Source of the DNA: Nocardioides immobilis
GTDB lineage: Bacteria; Actinomycetota; Actinomycetes; Propionibacteriales; Nocardioidaceae
DNA: 43,390 nucleotides
NCBI RefSeq assembly: GCF_003515065.1
Contig: NZ_QXGH01000048.1
Coordinates: 1 to 43,390, forward strand
Direction of reading: 5' to 3'
This document shows positions 23,254 to 30,634 of this stretch, piece by piece. Made by a program: the position numbers and the translations under genes. The stretch's first letter is position 1, and every line of letters starts with the position of its first letter. The notes below the pieces were generated by a model. That model was not told where the DNA came from. It saw nothing but the letters and a program-made list of their open reading frames with translations, and ran no database searches.

Positions 23254-24382
23254 GGACGAGCCCGGCGCCGACCTGACCCTGGCCGGCCTGACCAAGAAGT
23301 ACGGCGACTTCGCCGCCGTCGACGCCCTCGACCTGACGGTGCCCGCCGGCTCGTTCTTCGCCCTGCTGGGCCCGTCCGGATGCGGCAAGACGACGACGTT
23401 GCGGATGGTCGCCGGGCTCGAGGTCCCGACCGCCGGCACCGTCACCCTCGCGGGCGAGGACATCACCCGGCTCAAGCCGTACCGCCGGCCGGTCAACACG
23501 GTCTTCCAGAGCTACGCGCTGTTCCCGCACCTCTCCATCCGCGACAACGTCGCGTTCGGGCCGAGGCGCAAGGGGATCAGCAAGCAGGAGGCGGCGGCCG
23601 AGGTGGGCCGGATGCTCGACCTGGTCGAGCTCAGTGAGTACGGCGCCCGCCGGCCCGCCCAGCTCTCCGGCGGCCAGCAGCAGCGCGTCGCGCTGGCGCG
23701 CGCGCTCATCAACAGCCCGCGGGTGCTGCTGCTCGACGAGCCGCTCGGAGCACTCGACCTCAAGCTCCGCCGGCAGATGCAGCTGGAGCTCAAGCGGATC
23801 CAGACCGACGTCGGGCTGACCTTCATCCACGTCACCCACGACCAGGAGGAGGCTATGACCATGGCCGACACGGTCGCGGTGATGAACCAGGGCCGGATCG
23901 AGCAGCTGGGTGCTCCGGAGGAGCTCTACGACCTGCCGCGCACGACGTTCGTCGCCAACTTCCTCGGACGCTCCAACCTGGTCGCCGGCTCGGTGGCCGC
24001 CAAGAACGCAAAGACGGTCTCGGTGCAGGTTGAGAACGGCTTGGTCATTGCACCCACCGCTCGCGCCGTCGCCTCCGAGGGCAAGGTCTGGGTCGGCGTC
24101 CGTCCCGAGAAGGTCCACCTGCGGGAGCCGAACGAGGACGGTCCGGCGGGCAACGTGCTCCACGGCGGGGTCGTCAGCGACGTCAGCTTCGTCGGGGTGA
24201 GCACGGAGTACCTCGTCCGGATGCCCTGGGGCCAGGAGCTCACGGTCTTCGAGCAGAACCACACCAGCAGCCGTCGGTTCCGTCCCGGCGACCCGGTCGA
24301 CCTGACCTGGGCGGACGAGCACACGTTCCTGCTCGACGCGGCGCAGGACGCGACCGCCGGCACCGAGATCGACGACGAGTAG
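23246..24382 (+). CDS. Polyamine ABC transporter ATP-binding protein (PotA-like)
   Basis: The 378-residue ATPase has Walker A GPSGCGKTTT (near 47), the Q-loop FQSYALFPHL (near 90), the signature LSGGQQQRVALARAL (near 141), Walker B LLLDEPLGALD and the switch histidine in VTHDQEEAMTM, then a C-terminal TOBE regulatory domain (about 290-370). It powers uptake through the two permeases. The GTG start overlaps the end of the binding-protein gene. Confidence 0.93.
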   Translation: MAEDEPGADLTLAGLTKKYGDFAAVDALDLTVPAGSFFALLGPSGCGKTTTLRMVAGLEVPTAGTVTLAGEDITRLKPYRRPVNTVFQSYALFPHLSIRDNVAFGPRRKGISKQEAAAEVGRMLDLVELSEYGARRPAQLSGGQQQRVALARALINSPRVLLLDEPLGALDLKLRRQMQLELKRIQTDVGLTFIHVTHDQEEAMTMADTVAVMNQGRIEQLGAPEELYDLPRTTFVANFLGRSNLVAGSVAAKNAKTVSVQVENGLVIAPTARAVASEGKVWVGVRPEKVHLREPNEDGPAGNVLHGGVVSDVSFVGVSTEYLVRMPWGQELTVFEQNHTSSRRFRPGDPVDLTWADEHTFLLDAAQDATAGTEIDDE

Positions 24383-24393
24383 GGCCGGATCCG

Positions 24394-25293
24394 ATGGCGC
24401 ACGTCGTACCCACTGACGTCCCGGACACCGGGCCGCCGGCCCCCGAGCAGCAGCGGCGGGGTCTGGCCGGCTATCTCCTGCTGACGCCCGGGTCCCTCTG
24501 GCTGGCGCTGTTCTTCCTGGTGCCGACCGTGACGCTGGTCGCGACCAGCCTCTACGACCCGGCCGGGTCGCTCGAGCTCGGCTACGAGATGACCGGGCAC
24601 ATCCAGAACTACCCGGACGCCATCGCGGACTTCTGGCCGCAGATCCAGCGATCGCTCGTCTACGCGCTGATCGCGACCGTGGTGTGCATCGTGCTCGGCT
24701 ACCCGCTCGCCTACGCGATCGCGTTCAAGGCCGGTCGGTTCAAGACGATCCTGCTGGTCGCGGTGATCGCGCCGTTCTTCACCAGCTTCCTGGTGCGCAC
24801 GCTGGCGTGGCAGTACCTCCTCGGCGACACCGAGTGGTTCGTCTCGTTCCTCCGCTGGCTCCCGTTCACCGGCGCGGACCTGCAGCTGATCAACACCCCG
24901 TTCGCCGTGGTCGCCGGTCTCAGCTACAACTTCCTGCCGTTCTTCGTGCTCCCGCTCTACGCGTCGCTGGAGAAGATGGACCACCGGCTGCTCGAGGCCG
25001 CGAGCGACCTCTACGCGTCTCCGGCGCGAGGGTTCCTGAAGGTGACGCTCCCGCTCTCGATGCCCGGCGTCGTGGCCGGCACCCTGCTGACCTTCATCCC
25101 GGCGGCCGGCGACTACATCAACGCCGAGCTGCTCGGCAGCCCCAACACCCGGATGGTCGGCAACGAGATCCAGGACCTCTTCTACGCAGGTGACTACCCG
25201 ACCGCGTCGGCACTCTCGGTGGCGCTGATGGTGACCATCGTCGTGATGGTCGCGGTCTACGTGTGGCGGGCCGGGACGGACGAGCTCGTATGA
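24394..25293 (+). CDS. Polyamine ABC transporter permease (PotB-like)
   Basis: The 299-residue permease has six predicted membrane helices, the first at about 28-50, and the EAA coupling loop EAASDLYASPARGFLKVTLP near residue 207, which contacts the ATPase. It follows the ATPase by 11 bp and overlaps the next permease by 4 bp (ATGA). Confidence 0.92.
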   Translation: MAHVVPTDVPDTGPPAPEQQRRGLAGYLLLTPGSLWLALFFLVPTVTLVATSLYDPAGSLELGYEMTGHIQNYPDAIADFWPQIQRSLVYALIATVVCIVLGYPLAYAIAFKAGRFKTILLVAVIAPFFTSFLVRTLAWQYLLGDTEWFVSFLRWLPFTGADLQLINTPFAVVAGLSYNFLPFFVLPLYASLEKMDHRLLEAASDLYASPARGFLKVTLPLSMPGVVAGTLLTFIPAAGDYINAELLGSPNTRMVGNEIQDLFYAGDYPTASALSVALMVTIVVMVAVYVWRAGTDELV

Positions 25294-26099
25294 GAGCCGT
25301 CACCGACTGGATCGCCCGGCACCTGGTCCTGATGATCGGGCTGCTGGTGCTGCTCTACATGCTCACGCCGGTCTTCGTCGTCGTACTGATGTCGTTCAAC
25401 CAGCCGGCGGGGCGCAACACCTACACGTTCGACGGCTTCACGCTCGACAACTGGACGAGCCTCTGCGAGCCCTACCAGCTCTGCTCCTCGGTGCGGCTGT
25501 CGCTGGAGATCGGCCTGCTCGCGACCGTCATCGCGACGCTGCTCGGCACCCTGATGGCCTTCGCGATGGTGCGGCACCGGTTCCGCGGCCGGGGTGCCGC
25601 CAACGTCTTCATCTTCCTGCCGATGGCGACTCCCGAGATCGTGATGGGCTCCTCGCTGCTGGCGCTCTTCGTCAACGCCGGACTCGCGGGCAAGCTGGGG
25701 TTCTGGACGATCTTCGTCGCCCACGTGATGTTCTGCCTGTCGTTCGTGGTGGTCACGGTCAAGGCCCGCCTCGCCGGCATGGACCCGCGGCTCGAGCAGG
25801 CCGCGGCCGACCTCTACGCCAACGAGTGGCAGACGTTCTGGAGGGTCAGCTTCCCGCTGGTCTTCCCCGGCATCCTCGCCGCCGCCCTGCTCAGCTTCTC
25901 GCTCTCCTTCGACGACTTCATCATCACCAACCTCAACGCCGGCCAGCAGGTGACCTTCCCGATGTTCGTCTGGGGCGCCAACACCAAGGGCATCCCCATG
26001 CAGATCAACGTGATCGGCACGATCATGTTCGCCATCGCGCTGGTCGTCGTCGTGGTCGGCGAGTTCGGCTCCCGCCGCCGGTCGCGCGCCCTCGCCTGA
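25290..26099 (+). CDS. Polyamine ABC transporter permease (PotC-like)
   Basis: This 269-residue permease with six predicted helices carries the EAA-type loop QAAADLYANEWQTFWRVSFP near residue 170. It pairs with the PotB-like protein to form the channel. The ATG at 25290, which overlaps the previous stop, is preferred over the ATG-equivalent nine codons upstream. It is the last gene of the transporter operon; no hairpin terminator follows, only the 22-bp repeat array. Confidence 0.92.
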   Translation: MRAVTDWIARHLVLMIGLLVLLYMLTPVFVVVLMSFNQPAGRNTYTFDGFTLDNWTSLCEPYQLCSSVRLSLEIGLLATVIATLLGTLMAFAMVRHRFRGRGAANVFIFLPMATPEIVMGSSLLALFVNAGLAGKLGFWTIFVAHVMFCLSFVVVTVKARLAGMDPRLEQAAADLYANEWQTFWRVSFPLVFPGILAAALLSFSLSFDDFIITNLNAGQQVTFPMFVWGANTKGIPMQINVIGTIMFAIALVVVVVGEFGSRRRSRALA

Positions 26100-26105
26100 C
26101 GCCCC

Positions 26106-26217
26106 CGCGAAGTGTCAGGGTTGGTCGCCCGAAGTGTCGAGGTTGGTCGCGCGAGGTGTCGAGGTTGGTCGCGCGAGGTGTCGAGGTTGGTCGCGCGAGA
26201 TGTCGAGGTTGCAGAGT
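26106..26217 (+). repeat. Left array: five tandem 22-bp repeats
   Basis: Five contiguous units begin at 26108, 26130, 26152, 26174 and 26196 with a period of exactly 22 bp. The consensus is CGARGTGTCGAGGTTGGTCG followed by CG. The array starts 9 bp after the permease stop. The same unit occurs five times in inverted orientation on the other side of the next gene. There are no spacers, so it is not a CRISPR. Confidence 0.9.
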
Positions 26218-26238
26218 TGAGACGAGGCCGAGCCAGAG

Positions 26239-26247
26239 TTGTCCACA
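26239..26247 (+). promoter_or_regulatory. Single DnaA-box-like sequence
   Basis: TTGTCCACA matches the DnaA box consensus of high-GC actinobacteria. It lies between the left repeat array and the next gene. A single box does not make an origin and may be chance. Confidence 0.35.
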
Positions 26248-26299
26248 GGCCCGCCGAAGGCGGTTTTGAGGAGTACGTCGAAGCGGGCACATCGCGCGC

Positions 26300-27268
26300 A
26301 TGGCCGAGACCTTCCCACCCGACCGCCCGTTCACGACGGCGGACCTGCCCGACCTCGGGATCACCCGCAGCCAGCTGCGCGCGCACCTGCGGTCGGGGGC
26401 GGTCCGCCACCTCCTCTTCGGCGTGTATGTGCCGGGATCCTGGCCCGACGACCCCACCGCCCGGGCCCGCGCCGCCGCGGTCGTCCTGCCCGAGCACTGC
26501 GTGCTGGTGGACCGCTCGGCGGCGTCCGTGCACGGGATCGACGTGCTCGACTACGCCGAGCTCGACGTACCACCGGACCTCGAGGTAGTCTCCGTGGGCG
26601 GCGCCAACCCGACGCGACGCAATGGCGTGCTCGGAGGCAAGCGTGACCTGCGCCCGGACGAGATCATGACGGTCGACGGCGTACGTCTCACGACCCCGAT
26701 CCGGACGGCCTGTGACATCGCGTGCCTCCGCGGCCGATGGCGGGCGATCGGGACGCTCGATGCGTTCCGGACCAGGTTCGGGCTCAGCCTCATGCAGCTG
26801 TGCGACATGCTGCCCCGGTTCGCCAAGCGCCGAGGCGTCACCCAGCTGAGGGAGCTGATCCCGCTGTCGCGCACCGGGGTGGACTCCCAGCCGGAGTCGT
26901 GGATCCGCATCGACATGTACGACGAAGGCTTTCCGATGCCGGAGGCCCAGGTCTGGGCGTGGGTGCCGGGATGGGGACTGGTGAAGATCGAGAACGCGTA
27001 CGAGCACCTTCGGATCGCGGTCGAGTACGACGGCGAGGACGATCATTCGTCGGAGGAGGATCGCGAGCGCGACGAGGCCCGCCGCGAAGCGTTGCGACAG
27101 GCGGGCTGGATCATCATCGTCGTACGACGGGACGGGCTCACCGGTGAGGGACGGGACCGGTGGCTCGCGGAGCTGGCCGCGGCATTCGCCGAGCGTGCGC
27201 CGTACCAGGCCCCCAAGCGGTACTACGCGCGGTCGCCGATGTCGCGACCGCGACCGCGCCGCCGTTGA
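26300..27268 (+). CDS. AbiEi-antitoxin-like wHTH plus DUF559/Vsr-like nuclease domain protein
   Basis: This 322-residue protein begins with a small winged helix as in AbiEi-type antitoxins (FTTADLPDLGITRSQLRAHL, then GAVRHLLFGVYV; about 10-50), followed by a middle domain (TTPIRTACDIA near 134). It ends with a restriction-endonuclease-like domain resembling DUF559/Vsr: AVEYDGEDDHSSEEDRERDE followed by RREALRQAGWIIIVVR (about 241-280). The EYDG acid fits a PD-(D/E)xK metal site, but nuclease activity is unproven. No toxin partner is adjacent. The gene lies alone between inverted repeat arrays and splits the polyamine cluster, which suggests insertion. Confidence 0.75.
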   Translation: MAETFPPDRPFTTADLPDLGITRSQLRAHLRSGAVRHLLFGVYVPGSWPDDPTARARAAAVVLPEHCVLVDRSAASVHGIDVLDYAELDVPPDLEVVSVGGANPTRRNGVLGGKRDLRPDEIMTVDGVRLTTPIRTACDIACLRGRWRAIGTLDAFRTRFGLSLMQLCDMLPRFAKRRGVTQLRELIPLSRTGVDSQPESWIRIDMYDEGFPMPEAQVWAWVPGWGLVKIENAYEHLRIAVEYDGEDDHSSEEDRERDEARREALRQAGWIIIVVRRDGLTGEGRDRWLAELAAAFAERAPYQAPKRYYARSPMSRPRPRRR

Positions 27269-27376
27269 CGTCAGCGATCGACACCTCGGGCGCGCATTCT
27301 CGACACTTCGCGGCGCCAAGAGCCGCACTTCGAGTGACCAACCCTGACACTTCGCGCGCTCAACGCTGACACTTCG
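27267..27376 (-). repeat. Right array: five 22-bp repeats, inverted relative to the left array
   Basis: The core CACYTCG recurs at 27282, 27304, 27326, 27348 and 27370, again with a period of exactly 22 bp. This is the reverse complement of the left-array core. A 21-bp stretch at 27336-27356 is a perfect inverted copy of 26106-26126. The outer parts of some units have diverged. The array begins at the stop codon of the nuclease-like gene. Confidence 0.85.
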
Positions 27377-27378
27377 CG

Positions 27379-27431
27379 GGACGGCGTGCCCGCCTGGCTC
27401 GCCCGGGAGGAGCCAGGTCGGCACGCCGTCC
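27379..27431. terminator. Long hairpin, probable bidirectional terminator
   Basis: GGACGGCGTGCC (27379-27390) pairs with GGCACGCCGTCC (27420-27431), and inside it GCCTGGCTC pairs with GAGCCAGGT. It lies just after the repeat array and 16 bp from the stop codon of the leftward aminotransferase gene, so it can serve both strands. Confidence 0.75.
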
Positions 27432-27447
27432 GGTCTGGGGGGAGGGG

Positions 27448-28839
27448 TCAGATCAGCGAGTGGGCCTTGTCGAGGACCGAGCGCAGGATCTGCTCCATCT
27501 CGTCGAAGTGCTCCTGGGTGCAGACCAGGGGCGGTGCCAGCTGGACGACCGGGTCGCCGCGGTCGTCGGCGCGGCAGTAGAGGCCTTCTTCGTAGAGCTT
27601 CTTGGAGACGAAGCCGTAGAGGATCCGCTCGCACTCCTCGGCGGTGAAGGACTCCTTGGTGGCCTTGTCCTTGACCAGCTCGATCCCGTAGAAGAAGCCC
27701 TCGCCGCGGACGTCGCCGACGATGGGCAGGTCGAGCAGCCGCTCGAGCGTCGCCCGCAGGGCGGGGGCGCGGTCCTGCACTCCCTGCAGGATCTGCTCGT
27801 CCTCGAAGATCTGCATGTTGCGCAGGCCGACCGCGGTGGAGACCGGGTGCCCACCGAACGTGTAGCCGTGGGCGAACATCGCCGAGCCGGTCGCGAACGG
27901 CTCGAACAGCCGGTCGGACACGATCATCGCGCCGAGCGGCGCGTAGCCGGACGTCAGTCCCTTGGCGCTGGTGATGATGTCGGGCTGGTAGCCGATGGCG
28001 TCGGCGCCGAACATCCTGCCCAGCCGCCCGTAGGCGCAGATGACCTCGTCGGAGACGAGCAGTACGGCGTACGCGTCGCAGATCTCGCGCACCCGCTGGA
28101 AGTAGCCCGGGGGTGCCGGGAAGCAGCCGCCGGCGTTCTGCACCGGCTCGAGGAAGACCGCGGCCACGGTGTCCGGGCCCTCGTCGAGGATGGCGACCTC
28201 GACCTGGTCCGCCGCCCAGCGGCCGAACGCGGCCGCGTCGGTGCCGTCGGGTCCGGCGGTGCCGGCCGGAGCCCGGTAGAGGTTGGTGTTCGGCACCCGG
28301 AACGTCGAGGGGACGAGCGGCTCGAACTGCTGCTTGAGGCTGGGCAGGCCGGTGATCGACAGCGCTCCGTGGGTGGTGCCGTGGTAGGCGATCGCGCGGC
28401 TGATCACCTTGTGCTTCAGCGGCTTGCCGACCCGCTTGAAGTAGTCCTTCGCCAGCTTCCACGCCGACTCGACCGCCTCGCCGCCGCCCGACGTGAAGAA
28501 CACGCGGTTCAGGTCACCGGGCGCGTACGACGCGATCTTGTCGGCGAGCTCGATCGCCGGCGGGTGGGCGTAGGACCACAACGGCATGAACGCCAGCGTC
28601 TCGGCCTGCTGGGCCGCGGCCTCGGCGAGCTCGCGCCGCCCGTGCCCGAGCTGGGAGACGAAGAGCCCGGCCAAGCCGTCGAGGTAGCGCTTCCCCTTGC
28701 TGTCATAGAGGTAGACGCCCTCGCCGCGCACCATGATCGGTACGTCGTGCTCCGGCCCGTCGCCGACGTAGCGTCCGTGCTGCGAGAAGTGCAGCCACAG
28801 GTGGTCCTTCGCGGCGCGTTGCAGAGCGGAGTCGTCCAT
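27448..28839 (-). CDS. Class III (PLP) aminotransferase, putrescine/omega-amino acid type
   Basis: The 463-residue enzyme belongs to the class III omega-transaminases. Visible features are LDGLAGLFVSQLGHGR (substrate entry, near 51-66), FFTSGGGEAVESAWKLA (PLP phosphate contact, near 115), YHGTTHGA (near 150), LVSDEVICAYGRLGRMFGAD (PLP-binding Asp, near 260) and the Schiff-base lysine in TSAKGLTSGY (near 290). In this context it probably moves an amino group from putrescine or a similar polyamine to pyruvate or 2-oxoglutarate. ATG 28848 is an alternative start three codons upstream. It is divergent from the aldehyde dehydrogenase gene. Confidence 0.9.
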   Translation of the reverse strand: MDDSALQRAAKDHLWLHFSQHGRYVGDGPEHDVPIMVRGEGVYLYDSKGKRYLDGLAGLFVSQLGHGRRELAEAAAQQAETLAFMPLWSYAHPPAIELADKIASYAPGDLNRVFFTSGGGEAVESAWKLAKDYFKRVGKPLKHKVISRAIAYHGTTHGALSITGLPSLKQQFEPLVPSTFRVPNTNLYRAPAGTAGPDGTDAAAFGRWAADQVEVAILDEGPDTVAAVFLEPVQNAGGCFPAPPGYFQRVREICDAYAVLLVSDEVICAYGRLGRMFGADAIGYQPDIITSAKGLTSGYAPLGAMIVSDRLFEPFATGSAMFAHGYTFGGHPVSTAVGLRNMQIFEDEQILQGVQDRAPALRATLERLLDLPIVGDVRGEGFFYGIELVKDKATKESFTAEECERILYGFVSKKLYEEGLYCRADDRGDPVVQLAPPLVCTQEHFDEMEQILRSVLDKAHSLI

Positions 28840-28962
28840 GCCCACCATGGTGATCGATCGGATCCGCCCCCGCAAGCGAATCAGTAGGTCCGTGACGGTA
28901 CGGCGACGGAATCGGTCAGTGCGTCGGCCGAAAGTGCCGCTGATTTCGTCGTCGTCCGGCAG

Positions 28963-28968
28963 TAGAGT
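28963..28968 (+). promoter_or_regulatory. Leaderless -10 box of aldehyde dehydrogenase at 28975
   Basis: TAGAGT ends exactly 6 nt before ATG 28975; no ribosome binding site is present. Confidence 0.6.
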
Positions 28969-28974
28969 CGGTCC

Positions 28975-30405
28975 ATGGCAGACCTCACCTTCAAGAACGT
29001 CATCGGCGGCGAGCTCGTCGACGCCGCCAGCGGAGCGACGTACGACGTCATCGACCCCACCACCGGCGCGGTCTACGCCCAGGCCCCGATGTCCGGCGAG
29101 GAGGACGTCGATCGCGCCTACAAGGCCGCGGCCGATGCGTTCGAGGCCTGGGGTGACACGACGCCCAAGGACCGCGCGACCGCGCTCCTCAAGATCGCCG
29201 ATGCCATCGACGCCCGCGCCGAGGAGATCGCCGCGGTCGAGGTCAAGGACACCGGCAAGCCGATGCAAGCGATGCTCGACGACGAGATGCCGCCGAGCTC
29301 GGACCACTTCCGGTTCTTCGCCGGGGCGGCCCGGGTGCTCGAGGGCCGGTCGGCGGGGGAGTACCTCGAGGAGCACACCAGCTGGGTCCGGCGCGAGCCG
29401 ATCGGCGTCGTCGGCCAGGTGACGCCGTGGAACTACCCGCTGATGATGATGATCTGGAAGATCGCTCCCGCGCTCGCGGCGGGGAACACCGTCGTGCTCA
29501 AGCCGAGCGACACGACCCCGGCCAGCTCGACCCTGCTGGCCGAGATCTGCCAGGAGTTCCTGCCGCCGGGCGTGCTCAACGTCGTGACCGGCGATCGCGA
29601 CACCGGCCGCGCCCTGGTGGCGCACCCGACTCCGCAGATGGTGGCGATCACCGGGTCGGTCCGGGCCGGCATGGAGGTCGCCGGCAGCGCGGCGTCCGAC
29701 CTGAAGAAGGTCCACCTCGAGCTCGGCGGCAAGGCGCCGGTCATCGTCTTCGACGACGCGGACGTGGAGAAGGCAGCCGAGGCGATCGCCGGTGCCGGCT
29801 ACTACAACGCGGGCCAGGACTGCACCGCCGCGACCCGGGTGCTGGCCGGGCCAGGAGTCCACGACGACTTCGTCGCCGCCATCACCGAGCAGGCCCGCAG
29901 CACCCGGACCGGGATGCCCGACGAGGACGTCCTCTACGGACCGCTCAACAACGCCGACCAGTTCGCCCGCGTCTCCGGCATGGTCGACCGGCTCCCCGAC
30001 CATGCGTCGCTGCAGACCGGCGGTGCCCAGCAGGGTGACGCCGGGTACTTCTACGAGCCGACCGTGGTCTCCGGCCTGCAGCAGGACGACGAGCAGGTCC
30101 AGACCGAGATCTTCGGCCCCGTCATCACCGTCCAGCGGTTCACCGACGAGGGCGAGGCGCTGCGCTGGGCCAACGGCGTGCAGTACGGCCTCTCCTCCTC
30201 CGTCTGGACCGCCGACCACGGCCGGGCGATGCGGATGAGCCGCAAGCTGGACTTCGGCGTGGTGTGGATCAACACCCACATCCCGTTCGTCTCCGAGATG
30301 CCGCACGGCGGGTTCAAGCACTCGGGCTACGGCAAGGACCTCTCCATGTACGGGCTCGAGGACTACACGCGGATCAAGCACGTGATGAGCTACTTCGGCG
30401 AGTGA
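28975..30405 (+). CDS. Aldehyde dehydrogenase, gamma-aminobutyraldehyde type
   Basis: This 476-residue NAD(P)-dependent dehydrogenase shows TPWNYPLMMMIWKIAPALAA (near 149-168), AITGSVRAG (cofactor site, near 223), the general-base Glu in HLELGGK (near 245) and the catalytic Cys in GQDCTAATR (near 281). The GQDCTAA form is typical of aminobutyraldehyde dehydrogenases (PatD/YdcW) and betaine aldehyde-like enzymes. It should oxidise the aldehyde made by the divergent aminotransferase or the amine oxidoreductase, giving a GABA-type product. No GABA transaminase is found in the window. Confidence 0.92.
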   Translation: MADLTFKNVIGGELVDAASGATYDVIDPTTGAVYAQAPMSGEEDVDRAYKAAADAFEAWGDTTPKDRATALLKIADAIDARAEEIAAVEVKDTGKPMQAMLDDEMPPSSDHFRFFAGAARVLEGRSAGEYLEEHTSWVRREPIGVVGQVTPWNYPLMMMIWKIAPALAAGNTVVLKPSDTTPASSTLLAEICQEFLPPGVLNVVTGDRDTGRALVAHPTPQMVAITGSVRAGMEVAGSAASDLKKVHLELGGKAPVIVFDDADVEKAAEAIAGAGYYNAGQDCTAATRVLAGPGVHDDFVAAITEQARSTRTGMPDEDVLYGPLNNADQFARVSGMVDRLPDHASLQTGGAQQGDAGYFYEPTVVSGLQQDDEQVQTEIFGPVITVQRFTDEGEALRWANGVQYGLSSSVWTADHGRAMRMSRKLDFGVVWINTHIPFVSEMPHGGFKHSGYGKDLSMYGLEDYTRIKHVMSYFGE

Positions 30406-30594
30406 GCGCCGTCCGTCGTACCGCGGAACGCGCTTGATCGATCCAATTTGGCCATGGCTGTGGAATCCCGCTCATGGACCCACCCCGATGTGCGTTCCAC
30501 CCTCCGCCAATGTCATGGTGATGCTCGTCGCGGACGACGGTGTCCACGGTTCAGGCGAAAAGCCACACGGGGAATCGGGCTGCTGAGCGTGAGG

Positions 30595-30600
30595 TAGCGT
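30595..30600 (+). promoter_or_regulatory. -10 box of PEP carboxykinase
   Basis: TAGCGT predicts a transcription start near 30607, about 28 nt before ATG 30635. A GTG at 30599 lies inside this box, which argues against it as a start codon. Confidence 0.5.
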
Positions 30601-30634
30601 GCCCACACCCAAACGGACGCGAAAGGCAAGACAG

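Noticed and set aside
26239..26247. Replication origin at the DnaA-like box
   Set aside because: Only one box, no AT-rich unwinding region and no dnaA or dnaN nearby.
26112..26588. Short proteins with VSRLVAREVS-like repeats
   Set aside because: They are translations of the 22-bp repeats; the period is not a multiple of three, so the frame changes at each unit.
26106..27376. 22-bp arrays as a CRISPR
   Set aside because: Units are contiguous with no unique spacers and no cas genes; the copy on the other side is inverted.
25814..28462. 882-codon minus-strand frame
   Set aside because: It runs antisense through a permease gene, both repeat arrays and the nuclease-like gene; its only meaningful part is an out-of-frame reading of the aminotransferase gene.
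30599..30634. GTG 30599 as PEP carboxykinase start
   Set aside because: The codon is inside the TAGCGT promoter box and adds 12 basic residues not expected in the family.
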